Translations under genes and position numbers: made by a program
Assembly: GCA_921293015.1 (NCBI GenBank)
Contig: OV121089.1
Span: forward strand, 37,868,520 to 37,932,519
Origin: Phorcus lineatus
Taxonomy: Eukaryota > Mollusca > Gastropoda > Trochida > Trochidae
Reading direction: 5' to 3'
DNA length: 64,000 nt
Shown here: in pieces, positions 13,690-25,110 of the stretch
How the letters are laid out: each line of letters opens with the position of its first letter
How positions within the stretch are numbered: position 1 is the first letter of the stretch
Notes under the pieces: model-generated
Told to the model about the DNA's origin: nothing
What the model saw: only the letters and a program-made list of their open reading frames with translations
The model's database searches: none

Positions 13690-14100
13690 AATGGTCTCAT
13701 GCTTTACACTGTTCACACCATGGGCTTTTCAGTACGAAGTTGTTCACTGAAAATTAACTCGCCTTAAATTTCTTACGAAAAAATAAACAATGATGAACGG
13801 TTTTGGCATGAATTGATGGTTTAACTAGTATTTTCATCTCGTGTTTTTGACTTTTTCTAATCAATTCTTCTCTTTGACATGTTTTGACATTGCAACGGAT
13901 TACTTCTCATCTGAACCCGAAATGACAACGAGCTAAACTTGTAAAAGCTGGTCTTCCAAGTTATTTCCTTTAAATTTGACCAACAAATGTTTGAGAGGCT
14001 CGTAGTTCGAATCAATGTAACTTTGATTGAGTCACTCAAACCAAGGGAAAGTAGTTTGATGAAAAGTCCCAGGGTTGTTACAGTGTAAAGCATCGGAACA
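13690..14100. mobile_element. Element with imperfect terminal inverted repeats of about 50 bp
   Basis: The segment around ATGCTTTACACTGT at 13697 and the following GGGCTTTTCAGT is mirrored around 14045-14095 (reverse complement ATGCTTTACACTGT, GGGACTTTTCAT). The arms are imperfect and no target duplication was seen, so this is probably an old MITE of about 0.4 kb. Confidence 0.45.
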
Positions 14101-14729
14101 TTCAGCTCGCTACCTAACCAAAGGTGGAAAGCATTTGCATGATCATGTCCAATGTGGTCTTAGACCAATGTATTGCCCATTTCCCCCCTTAAAATTTGAT
14201 TAAATATCAAACTTTCGTTTCCATAAAAGTCAAATGATTAGCTTTAATTAATTTTTTTTTTATTTTGTACACGCCAACATTTGAATAAACCATTTCAATC
14301 TTCGTAAGCTTCAAAAATTAGTAATTGGAGAAATCGATAGTATTGCTTCCCTTTAGCACTACTAAATCAAACTTTAATAAAAGCAAATGATTCATTAAAA
14401 TGAAAACTGTCAAAAAATGTTTTAGTTTATGACAATTTGAATCTATTTTGATCAGCAGGACAACCGAAAGTTCCCCCCGTATCATTGTTTCTGCCTCATC
14501 TGTTAAATCAAATTGTATGAAAAAGTCAGTGCCATTACAATGTCGAAATATCAAACAAATTCAATCTATTTTTAGAATGTGTAATTTCAACCCAAAAAAG
14601 TTAGCAGGCGGATGAGAGCTCGAGGTAAACCTTTTTCTAAAATAATATCTTAACGAAAATGCCCTTTTTCCACTTCCGTTATTTAACGAGTTCGAGGACA
14701 GACCCTATCTCAGCTCACTGAAATGCCAT

Positions 14730-17700
14730 CTAGTCAGCCTGCAGCATCTCCCTGGCGCTTTCCTCTTCCTTCTGTAGCGGGAGGATCTTTGACAATGCCT
14801 TCAGCGAGGTGAACACGAGGCACATGAGGATAACAATAGTAAATATCAGGTACAGGTAACTCATCGCTCCGTAATAGTCAAACAAGATCCCCCCCAGAAA
14901 CGGAAACACCATGTTGCCAGCACCGGAAGCCAGGAAGCAAAGGGAGGTAATCTTCGGGTGAAGTTCTAGAATATCCGAAACCCAGGCCAAGACGCCGGCG
15001 AGATAGGGGGCCCCAAAATAGCCGACGAGGACGGTAACTACCCATAATGCTTCAGGGTACCTGTTGCCCAAAGTTAGGAACAGTATCCCGGAGATGGCGA
15101 GACCACAAATGTGGACAACCAGGACTTGGAAGTTGGTGAAATATCGAGTGTAGAACCCGTTTGAGAAGCGGCTGATAAGGGACCCAAACCAGAACACGGA
15201 GGTCATGGTGACCATATCGTCCTTGGACATGCCTAGAGGTCCCCTGACTCCATACACTGTGAGGATGTTGGAGTAGGTGGCGGGCAGACTGCTGAGGAGG
15301 ACATACATGACGAACAGCGTGAAGAAGAAGAGGACGAAGATTGGGTTGAACCTGAGAACCTGCTCCTGCTTCAGCTCCATGTACCCATCTCCCTTCCCGT
15401 CGTCTTTGCTGCGGTCGGACCTGTAGGACAGCCAGTAGTATAGTTGGGCCAGGCAGGCCGGAAGCATGTACAGACCTGTAGGACAAACGAAAAGGTTATC
15501 TCCACTATGAATAAATAGTCAATATTTAAAAGTACAAGATTCGTTTATAAAACATTAAAAGTAGCACTGTTCTCATACGCAACAGAGAAACAAACATCCA
15601 CAACTTTGATTTACACGTTGTGAAGATGGTGAAAAAACGTTATGATATAAAATGCTAAAGGTAATGGCCATGATACTAAAATGATAATTTTCGACTATAA
15701 AGAAAACATAGTGATGACCAAAAATAGAATATGTCAAACTACAAGTTCTCACTTTTCGTACTGGTTGACAAACTTGACATATGACTTTATCAGCCCGTTG
15801 TGAGATGTTATCAAGCGTATCGTAGTCAAACGTGGATCCCAAAATTGAATTATCAGGACCTTGTTACTTAAGTTAAGAGGAATGGGACAGTCCCCTATTA
15901 ACCATTATGACTGACAAAGGCATGTGTTAATCTGGCGTTTGATACTACGAAGAGTGTCGTAGTTGTGGAAGTCACAACATGTTGTTGAATAACTTTACAG
16001 GCGCGGGTCAACCTGAACGGGAATGATGACACTACGATGGGAGTGAACATCACCAGGAGAGTCCTCTATTGACCTTAAACAATTTCTAACCTCGACTTCT
16101 CGATTTTCGTTCAAAGATTTTTCAACAAAATAAGAACTGGGCTTGATTTTTCTTAATTTGTCCAATAAACACCTTTAATTAGCCTTTCATTAAGACGGCT
16201 GTGAAAAACCCACCTGGGCTTGGGGCCATACAATTCGCGCGGGTGTGACGTAATAAACAGACTGTTCAGAATAGCGTATCATTATTCAACTGAAATACCG
16301 CCTTAAATAATTGTTTAATTACCATCGATGTGGATATCCTTTTTACACCAAACGCTTAATAGTGTTACATCGTCAAATGATGTATTTAACTGAGTGGAAA
16401 ACATTCTCTGAAAATCGTTAATTATTGTTTTGTTTTCTGTAATATTGTTACGATAGATGTTAAGACCACTAGGCAATGATTCTGTTTATGACGTCACAAA
16501 AAGGGCGTGTGACCAGTCATGCATTCACTGGTTTGTGGCCAGATAGATCTAAGCGACCCATCAAAAGTGGTATTAAAACAATGCTTTCATTACCAAATTG
16601 AACATAATTGAGTAGCGACCTTTGACGCACTATACAATATTGTAATCAGACATTCATATATTCCAAAAAAATGGTGAAATATATTTGTGGTTATGTAAAC
16701 TTTAGATATGATAAACCAACCCAGGAAGAAGAAGGCCCACTGCACGCGGGTGTCTTCGAAGGTGCATGTGACGAGTTCGATCTCCAGCATGCTGATGAGG
16801 TGTGTCGCGTTCGGAGGGTTCTCCACTGCTGTGATGTTGACCGGCTCTCTGTCCATGGCCATGTCATATGGGCACAGGAACGGTTTGGATATCAATGGTG
16901 CCAAGATGGCGCCCACAGAGGTTCCACAGGCCACGAAGTGAAATGGAGGTCCTTTCTTCTCCCAGAGCTCACCAGCTAGTGTCATAACATCTGGAAGAAG
17001 GTGATTTTAGTATTTGATATATAATTCTACTATTACAGTAAAAAAGTCATATGTACAAGTAACAAACTATATCATTTTGTCTCTTTGTAATGACACTTTT
17101 ACAATTAGGTTTGAATACGAATCTAAATCTCTACATATCGCCGAGCTCCAAAGCTAGTGTCAAGACATTATCTTAGTATTACAAGAAGATATAAATCAAT
17201 GTAGAGATATAAGTGCAAGTCCTATAGTTAGTCAACTTTATCTTTTTGAATTGGTACATGTAGAATCGGAATTAGGAACATAAAATAGAAACGCTTCCTT
17301 TTTATTTTGCACACGATTAGAAGTAGTGTGATATGCAAGAGATCCCATGTTTGCGTATTAATATCTGAATTAAGATCTTTTAGGAATGCATCAGCCCAAT
17401 CTCATTAAAAGAGAATCTAATATTGCTTCACTATGTTACGCAGATTTTAGATCTAACAAGGCTCCTCTACCGTCAGGTAATCCTTTGCCTTAATATGACC
17501 TCTAAATCTCATTGGCTTGCCGCAGATACCTTTTAAACAATCAAAATGAGCGTCGCTTGAAGGCCTTCTGCGAGATTGCAAGTATATTCGGTATTAAAAG
17601 TTTAAGTTTAAGCTAATTTGCTGATTTGAATTATGTTAGACCTTACGACTCGCCTTGTGAGATCTACACGCGTAATGTAGTTGAGCATTATATATTTCTT

Positions 17701-18360
17701 TTAAATGAGATTGACATTAAAAACAAGATGAAGAAATAAGTGCAAGTTATTCAACTCTTATGAGTTTGGTTCATTTGGTTTGGTACATAAAGAAATTGAA
17801 ATGGAAACGCTTCCTTTAATTTTGGTAAGAATTCAGTATTTAGTAATCAGGCATCCAAATCCAATCATGAAATCGTATTTCTAGAGGCGTTATAGTAACC
17901 ACCTGATTAGTGTACAACTTATAATCCAGAACAGTGTGTCACAATTGTTTTCCTATATGTTTATGAACTCTGATCGACAGTCCAATATTCTTGTGATAGT
18001 GCCCTAACATAAACACTATTGATCTTAATCAATAGCCATTGATCCTTCTCCCGCTTAATCATTATTCAACTCACAGCACACGGCCAGTCCTCTTGTGAGT
18101 CCGAATATGAGAACCATGATGTACATGTAGGCGAGATGATGCACTTGAGCTAAACAAGATATGGAGATGACTCCCACTGCCAAGGTGAGGAAGAGCTGTA
18201 GTCTGATGTCGAATCTCGGTGCCAGAAATCCTGCTGCAAGACTACCCAGCATGGAACCCAAGCCGTTGGCGAAAAACAGATACGAGAGAGCGTCAAGGTT
18301 CTTCTGAAGAAGCAACTGGATGTCCAGAATGGTTGGCCCAAGCACCGCATTGTGGATTCC
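14730..18360 (-). CDS. MFS transporter of the NaGLT1/MFSD4B type (three exons seen, first exon not found)
   Basis: This is a membrane sugar transporter-like protein of the major facilitator superfamily, closest by eye to the sodium-dependent glucose transporter 1 family that is expanded in invertebrates. Exons on the minus strand are 18360-18075, 16990-16721 and 15475-14730, with the stop at 14730-14732. Phases agree throughout: exon one ends phase 1, exon two runs phase 1 to 1, exon three accepts phase 1. Visible features are the early motif NAVLGPTILDIQ, a run of hydrophobic helices, GPPFHFVACGTSVGAILAPL after a polar loop, a loop with two NxT/S-like sites, and a second six-helix half in the last exon ending EESAREMLQAD. 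The donor of the middle exon (GTTGGT) is weak. The N-terminus and start codon lie upstream (above 18400) and were not recognised. The substrate is inferred only from family resemblance. Confidence 0.75.
16088..16715. repeat. Duplicated block in transporter intron (copy A; copy B at 24640)
   Basis: The stretch from TAACCTCGACTTCTCG onward matches 24640-25110 over several hundred bases, including CTTTCATTAAGAC, GGTGTGACGTAATAAACA, TTGTTTAATTACCAT, AATCAGACATTCATATA and TTTGTGGTTATGTAAA. Copy A has about 200 extra bases (around 16455-16650). It ends at the edge of the transporter exon at 16721. It is either a dispersed repeat or a local segmental duplication. Confidence 0.8.
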
Positions 18361-18394
18361 CTGGTAGGAGCATATATTGTTGATTAAAATATTG

Positions 18395-18892
18395 GGAACA
18401 TACGGAAGCATCGTAGTGCCACAGTAAAAACATTTTTTATCCCCTAATTAGGATATACCATCACCTAATTAGGACTTAATGATCGCCTAATTAGGATATA
18501 ACTGTCACCTAATTAGGAGATATTAAGTCCTAATTAGGACATACTAACTCCTAATTAGGAGATAGTTATCACCTAATTAGGACTTAATTATCACCTAATT
18601 AGGAGTTACTATCTGCTAATTAGTAGTTACTATCTCCTAATTAGGTGATCCTATCAACTAATTAGGAGATAGTATCTCCTAATTAGATGATAGTATCTCC
18701 TAATTAGGCGATAATGAAGTCCTAATTAGGAAATAGCTATGTCCTATGTCCTAATTAGGTTTTAACTAAGTCCTAATTAGGGGTTACTTATCTCCTAATT
18801 AGGTGTTAACATCTCCTAATTAGGAGTTACTATCTCCTAATCAGGAGATAAAAAAAATTTGACTGTGGCACTAGGGTGCTTCCGTAGGAACA
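18395..18892. mobile_element. Foldback element with tandem CCTAATTAGG core and 6-bp target duplication
   Basis: GGAACA at 18395-18400 and again at 18887-18892 flanks an element of 486 bp. Its inverted ends start TACGGAAGCA and share AGTGCCACAGT and a T-rich tract, about 43 bp in all. Between them are about 19 copies of a unit of about 21 bp centred on the palindrome CCTAATTAGG, spaced by short ATCTCC/GATAGT-like sequence. The left end lies about 35 bp from the splice acceptor of the transporter exon at 18360. It has no coding capacity, so it is a non-autonomous class II element with internal satellite. Confidence 0.85.
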
Positions 18893-19440
18893 CGTATACT
18901 CCCTGACAAAGGAAATGCTCTAATTGGACTTGAATACTCCTTTGGGAGGTTGGGATTTTAAACCATATAAGAGACAATGTGTTGTCTTGCATAATATAAT
19001 GACAGAAAAATACAATTTGAAAGCATAAAGAAAAAATTAGGTATACTTTTTTGAGATTGGTGACTTTTCATAATCCTCATAAGAACAAATGATATGCAAG
19101 TTCGAGCTTCACTAGTGTGTATGTATAATTATGTAACTATTAACATGACGGGTTTGAAATTCTTACCCGATGGTTGAAAGCCCAGAAGAGCCAGAATGTT
19201 TCAATCAGCTTTGACCTGCGGGATCTTTCAACCATAGTTGTGTCCTGGAGCAAGACAATCATAGCTTGGATGAGTTGAATATTTCAGGGAGTTCAGGTTT
19301 ACGTACACTTTTGGGTACATTTAGTTGTGAGAAAAGGTCTTTGAGAGGTTAAGCATCAAAATAAAAAGTCATTAACTATACTCAGGGACTTCCCATTATT
19401 GAAACTAATTGAAGGAATGTTTTCATGTTCCTTTCCTTTT
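18893..19440. other. Intergenic or upstream intron DNA, nothing recognised
   Basis: This stretch follows the foldback element on the 5' side of the transporter gene and should contain either its promoter or intron sequence. No exon with a start codon and matching phase-0 donor could be identified. Confidence 0.4.
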
Positions 19441-20520
19441 AAAGGCAAACTTCCAAAAATGTTTGAGCAAAGTTACTTTTGTCTGCGGTAGAGTCCATTA
19501 TCCTTTATTCTAAGAGTATTAGCCATTCAAAATCCCAAAACGACATTTAAGGAAGCTCTAATTAGGAATCTTGCAAATTTCTGGCCTTATTTTGCGCATT
19601 CCGCCAAATTGCCAAACCTCGAAAATGTTTGTGCAAAGTCCCTATTTTCAAGAACAACCCCCATTATCTAAGAGCGCTTTTATTCTAAGAGTATAATACA
19701 ACCTCAAAAGAAGACCTTGTTAGGAACCATGCGCATTTTGCCCTTTTTTGTGCATTCCCCCCATATTAAACAATTCACTTAAGTGTTTGCGAAGGGTCCT
19801 TATTTTCTGAGACAACCCTCATTTTCCGTTATTCTGAGAGTTTTTGTCCGTTTAAAGTCCCAAAACAACATCAAAAGAAGCCCTTGTTAGGAAACATGCG
19901 CATTCCGCCCTTCTTTGCACATTCCGCCAAATTAAAAAATCACTTAAATGTTTGTGCCAAGTCCCTATTTTCGGAGACAACCCTCATTATCTAAAGGGAC
20001 CTATATTCAAAGTAGCATCAGTTAAATCCCCAAAACAACCTCAAAAGAAGCCCTTTTTAGGAACCTTGCCCATTCTGCCCTTCTTAGCACACTCCGCAAT
20101 ATTTTAGAAATTCACTGAAGTGTTTTGCGCAAAGACCCTATTTTCTGGGCAACCCCTTATATCTACGGGCGCCTTTATTATAAGAGTATCAACTGCTGAA
20201 ATCCTTAAAACAACCTAAAAGGAACCTTATTTTGAACCTTGCGCCTTTCAGGCTTTTTAGCACAATCCGCCAAATTAAAAAAACATCATTCTAAATTATT
20301 TGCGCAAAGTTTGTTTTGTCTGAAGAAACCCCGATTATCCTTATTCTAGAGTATTATCCGTTGAAAATCCCAAGACAATCTCAAGGGAAGACCTTATTAG
20401 GAACCATGTGTGTTTGGCCCTTTTTTGCGCATTCCGCTCAATTTTTAAAAACCTCCTCAAATGATAGCGCAAATATCCTATTTACTGAGAAAACCCAAAT
20501 TATCCTTTATTAATCTCTTA
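19440..20520. repeat. Satellite array of about 165 bp, six to seven degenerate units
   Basis: Each unit carries a version of GCGCATTCCGCCAAATTAAA, then AAGTCCCTATTTTC, GACAACCCTCATTATCT, AAGAGTAT, AATCCCAAAACAAC and AGAAGCCCTTGTTAGGAA. The ATTCCGCC anchor appears near 19598, 19752, 19920, 20090, 20263 and 20430, i.e. every 154-173 bp. No coding potential is visible. Confidence 0.8.
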
Positions 20521-20730
20521 GTCAAAACAGCCTCAGCATTATTGCATATTCCCTTTTAAGCATCCCAACTATCACCTGACGCACCGACTTCCACTTCATT
20601 AGCACTATCTATTTTAAGCCTTGATACATTTCGTTAAATATTCTGTGCCAGATCTTTGACCTCCTGCAGCTGGACATTGTACTCTTTAAAGACAACTCCT
20701 CGAGGATGCAGAAGGAGTTCACTGACTACA

Positions 20731-20913
20731 CACCGTTTGGCGCAGTGTGGCAAGTGTTTGATTAACGAGTGATGATCGAAACCTAACGTTAGTTAAGCCT
20801 TGCGGGTGCATTTGCATACAGACAAACGCGATGCTCATCGGTGTATCGGTGTATATCCGCCGCTTATGGCTGAAATATTGCCAAAGCGGCGTTAAACAAT
20901 AAATCACTAGTTT
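20731..20913 (+). mobile_element. tRNA-derived SINE
   Basis: A TGGCGCAGTGTGG stretch near 20737-20750 fits an RNA polymerase III A box, and GATCGAAACC at 20774-20783 fits a B box at normal spacing. The 3' part contains CTTATGGCTGAAATATTGCC and GCGGCGTTAAAC before an A-rich end. That tail motif is familiar from repeats of gastropod genomes (recalled family knowledge, not searched here). The two internal promoter boxes and the tail support a SINE rather than a tRNA gene. Confidence 0.65.
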
Positions 20914-21149
20914 GGTATATGCCAAAAAATGCCTTGTACTGTAAATTTAAAGCTATCAGAATCTTGTTTATTTAAGTCAACTTGATCTCACTAACGTAAC
21001 CTTAGCACATTGATCAAGCGTGGCACAAAGATTGCCGTTGTCATGTTTATGTCTCATGTTTCTTCACAGACTTAATGAGTGCTCAGAAAGATCAAGAGTA
21101 TTAGTATCGATTGTTTGTCATTAAAGGGACATTTACGACAAGGCGGCGT

Positions 21150-21303
21150 ATACCCTACGAGCACTTTGACTTATATACTGAGGAGAGGATTGACAGGACA
21201 GGCGTACATGATGAAAGGTTTAGAGAGAGACTGGTGCTTCCAGGAAGAACCTGATCGATCTGCAGTCACGGATCTGACGGAGGCAATAGAAATGTATTTG
21301 TAG
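21150..21303 (+). pseudogene. Possible Harbinger-like transposase N-terminal relic
   Basis: In one frame a short stretch reads YEHFDLYTEERIDRTG then DERFRERLVLPGRT before a stop. After a frameshift the neighbouring frame continues TDLTEAIEMYL. Tandem Arg/Glu residues of this kind followed by a helix resemble the N-terminal region of PIF/Harbinger (HARBI1-like) transposases. No catalytic region is present and the frame is broken, so this is at best a dead fragment. Confidence 0.3.
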
Positions 21304-21473
21304 AAACAATTTTCTTTCTTTAAAAAACATTAATCCTATTCGCAATTGACAAAGAGATTTAAAAAAGTCAGTGTACATATTGAAAAGGAAAACATTAAAC
21401 ATTTGTCAAAAGCTGTGTCGTATACTGCTTCTGTCACTTTTTCAAGGTGCTTAAAAGAAATTGAGGCGACCTG

Positions 21474-21965
21474 TTAAAGGGGCACAGAGTAGGTTTTAGG
21501 AGTTTAATTAGCCTAACATCATAAATGGTATTATTTGATCGAGAAAAAGAAGCTTTTCCTGAAAATAAACATCTTAATGCTTATGAGTTTGGTCCACTGA
21601 CAATAAACAGGTTACAATCAAGATTTGTGATCGAAAACCGGACAATGACGCGCACCAATGACTGAAACCTAATTTTGGAAATTTCGTCACAGCTGACACA
21701 ACGACAAATATAAGTTAGTACTGCCCGAGAGATCATCTAACTACTAATTATGTAAATTCGGCGCAGAATTTCAACTCCTTAACATTTATTTGACTGTTTT
21801 TTCGTTTGCAATTTAAAAGGGAACATGTCATTATCTTGGAATTTAAAAGATAAAAACGCATCTTTAGATAGGTGATTTGAACCTAACTCAGGTCATAAGA
21901 CATTTTGTCCCTTGTATAAACCACATACAGTCATATTCTGGAAACATACTCTCTGTCTTTTGATA
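21474..21965 (+). mobile_element. TTAA-type MITE, copy 2
   Basis: It starts TTAAAGGGGCACAGAGTAGG and contains GATCGAAAACCGGACAATGA and CATCTTTAGATAGGTGATTT, both shared with the copy at 35310-35781. The right end is degraded (ACTCTCTGTCTTTTGAT). No coding potential. Confidence 0.7.
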
Positions 21966-22104
21966 AACCAAATGGCCTTAAGGGCTGTTAGTGGTGTTGC
22001 TCTACCAATATAAAAACCTAACAAAGTTGGAATAAGAAGCTCACAACTGTTTTACTATCACAAATAAGTTGTGACTGTTTTTAAGTGTACTGGCAGATGA
22101 GTTT

Positions 22105-22890
22105 CCTAAAATGTTGATCCTCAGTTGTAAGTATCCTGAGCCGTAAATATAAGTGGATGGTGTCTTAAGAAAGAAGTGTTCTTGGTCGTAAGTGTCCTAA
22201 GCCACAGCATATGCCCTTGGTGGTGAGTGTCTGGAGAGGCAAGTGTCCTTGGATGAAATTGTCCTAAGGTAACCCTCCTTGGTTGTAATTGCCTTGAACG
22301 GTACATGTCCTTGGTAGCACTATTCCTGAGCGCTAAGTGACCTTGGTTGCACTATTCCTGAGCGGTAAGTGTCCTTGGTTGCACTATTCCTGAGCGCTAA
22401 GTGCCCTTGGTTGCACTATTCCTGAGCGGTAAGTGTCCTTGGTTGCACTATTCCTGAGCGGTAAGTGTCCTTGGTTGCACTTTTCCTGAGCGCTAAGTGC
22501 CCTTGGTTGTACTATTCCTGAGCGGTAAGCGTCAATTGATTGAAATTATAAAGAGCGGTAAGTGTCCTTGGTTGCACTATTCCTGAGCGCTAAGTGCCCT
22601 TGGTTGCACTATTCCTGAGCGGTAAGTGTCCTTGGTTGCACTATTCCTGAGCGCTAAGTGCCCTTGGTTGCACTATTCCTGAGCGCTAAGTGCCCTTGGT
22701 TGCACTATTCCTGAGCGGTAAGCGTCAATTGATTGAAATTATACAGAGCGGTAAGTGTCCTTGGTTGGAATTGTCCTGAGCAGTAACTGCCATGGTTTAA
22801 TTGTTCAAAGTAGGCCTTAGTGTTTACAGTCCTTAGTCATTGTGCTTGGTGTTAAATACCTTCTTGGAAAGTGTCCTTGGTTGCGCTCGT
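22105..22890 (+). repeat. Minisatellite of 32-33 bp with embedded GGTAAGTG, about 20 units
   Basis: The core unit is TGTCCTTGGTTGCACTATTC followed by CTGAGCGGTAAG, alternating with a CTGAGCGCTAAG variant. Two copies of a variant containing GTCAATTGATTGAAATTAT lie about 190 bp apart (near 22530 and 22720), showing a higher-order repeat. Outer units towards 22105 and 22890 are increasingly diverged. Confidence 0.9.
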
Positions 22891-23572
22891 TCTGAAAGTT
22901 AGTTTCCCTTGCTTTCAGGTGCTTTGTGTCCCATATATTAAGCTCGAGAAAACATCAGTTTATTGTCTGATATTCATTCAAAATCGCGACATAATCCTTC
23001 ATAGTTATCCTTCTTTTAAAACTTTTTAGCCTAAAGACAATGCTTTTACTGCAATAGTTACAACTGCCCTTATATTGACTTAAATGGATAAAACATTTGT
23101 CATGTGTGAATCCAAAAATACTCGCTGTGTCTCGATATCTCTACCAAACATCAGCGGTATATGTTCAAGAAGCAAATTGACCAGAATGAACTGTAAGTTG
23201 TCTTTTTGTTTTATCATATGTAAGAATGCTTTGAACATAGCGTTACATAAAAGTGTCTTTCGACCCTGCTTTGAAAACAAATGGATAGACTCGAACATAA
23301 ATGATATGATATTGATATTGTTTGATATGGATGAATACCTTAGACGAATACCAGTTTCAATTTCAAATAATGCTGTTGATAGACTGCAAGAAATGAAATA
23401 CGCTTTTAAATAATTTTTATTTTACAATTATCAAAAAATCTTTTTTTGGATATTATTGTCTACAATACTATCCGAAATACTTTCCAGAAGCTCCTAACAG
23501 GTAAAAGTCTTTTTTTATTATTTGATATTTGTGGTTCTATATTTATTCTCCCTTGTTAAATTTTAAAGAGGA

Positions 23573-23821
23573 ACAAAGTACTGTTTTCCCGAAAAAGCTT
23601 GTCAGTTCATTATAAGAACAATGTGCAGCTTGATGTTGTTCCGGATCGAAAGCCAGACAAAGACACGCGACAATGACTTAAAAATAATTCTCTACTTATT
23701 CACAGCAGTCACAAACTAAAATAAGGGGATTTGAATTTTACTCACGACATATCGTATTACGGCTTATACTTATAAATCCAAATAAAAGATAGGCCTATGA
23801 AACATACACCGTGTCACTTAA
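23573..23821 (+). mobile_element. TTAA-type MITE, copy 3 (shortened)
   Basis: TTAA at 23573 is followed by AGAGGAACAAAGTACTG. The right end ATACACCGTGTCAC is followed by TTAA at 23818. The interior contains GGATCGAAAGCCAGACAA, a diverged form of the family core. It is about 200 bp shorter than the other copies. Confidence 0.65.
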
Positions 23822-24639
23822 AACAACTTTTTAAAAATTCATCGCAACTTTTTTCGATAACTGCATGCAATCATTCTCGGTGACGGGAAAATACGTGGTA
23901 AGAAAACTTCGTGACAGATACGCGCATAAAGAAGCAGTTAGACGTTAAACAAAGATTTCATGAACATTTATGCTCATATAGAATCTACAAGTGCGTCACC
24001 TCGTTAAAGAATCCGCCAAGGGGGCTCGTTTTATCAGATATCAGCAGATTGATGACAAACGATAAATGTTTTTTCTTTTCATAATTGTTATATAAAGGCG
24101 TGCAAAATGTAACATTAATTGACAAAAAGGAATGATTTACGTGACGTACACAGTTTGGTTATGAGAAAAATACTAAATGTTCCAACTCTTATTATTATGG
24201 ACGAGAGAACTAAGATAAGCCTATAAATCTATATTTATTTCGACACAGAACCAAGGACGTATGTTCTTGATAGTTCAAGTGAATTTATCAAAATGTATTT
24301 CAAACATAACGGATAGTAATTTTTTATCTCCATTTCAGATTCTGTTATTGCGTTTACATGACTCACAATTCCATAACTCAGAGTTATGACTAGTAATTAT
24401 GAATTACAAGAATTATAAATAGCGTTGTAACAATCAAAGCGACTGACACAAATTTATAGATCAAACGTGACTTACACCAAGGAATAACTACAAAGGTATC
24501 AATGAAATTTCGGCTACTATGCCATACGTAATGTAAGTGCCACAAATTGACTTTATGAAAAGTAGTTCCTATCCGCCCTCCGTTCAGTAATACAGAATTT
24601 CCCGGGATGGTCACAAACACTCAATGTTAAACAACCGCT

Positions 24640-25110
24640 AACCTCGACTTTATCACTTCTCGATTTTCGTTCAAACATATTTCAACACAAAAATAGAACT
24701 GGGCTTGATTTTCGTTAATTTGTTTAATTAACATCTTTAATTAACCTTTCATTAAGACAGCGTAATTATCGGATGTGTGAAAAATCCACCTGGGCTAGGG
24801 GCCATAAAATTCGCACGGGTGTGACGTAATAAACATACTGTACAGAGTGGCGCATCATTATTTCAACTGAAATACAACCTTAGATAATTGTTTAATTACC
24901 ATTGATGTGGATATCTTTTTATACACCAAATGCTTATTTAAAAGTGTTACATCGTCAAATGATTGATCTAAATGAATGGAGGCATTCTCTGAAAATCGTT
25001 AATTATTGGTTTTTTCTGTTATATTGTTACGATATTGTAATTGAATTGTAATCAGACATTCATATAGTCCAAAGAAAATAGTGAAATATGTTTGTGGTTA
25101 TGTAAAGGAT
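24640..25110. repeat. Duplicated block, copy B (copy A at 16088 in transporter intron)
   Basis: This is alignable by eye with 16088-16715, in the same orientation, with scattered substitutions and small indels and without about 200 bases present in copy A. No exon of the transporter was recognised next to copy B, so the duplicated part is intronic or repeat sequence only. Confidence 0.8.

Noticed and set aside
15052..15486. 144-residue minus-strand frame
   Set aside because: It overlaps the last transporter exon in the wrong frame. Hydrophobic helices and phase support the other frame.
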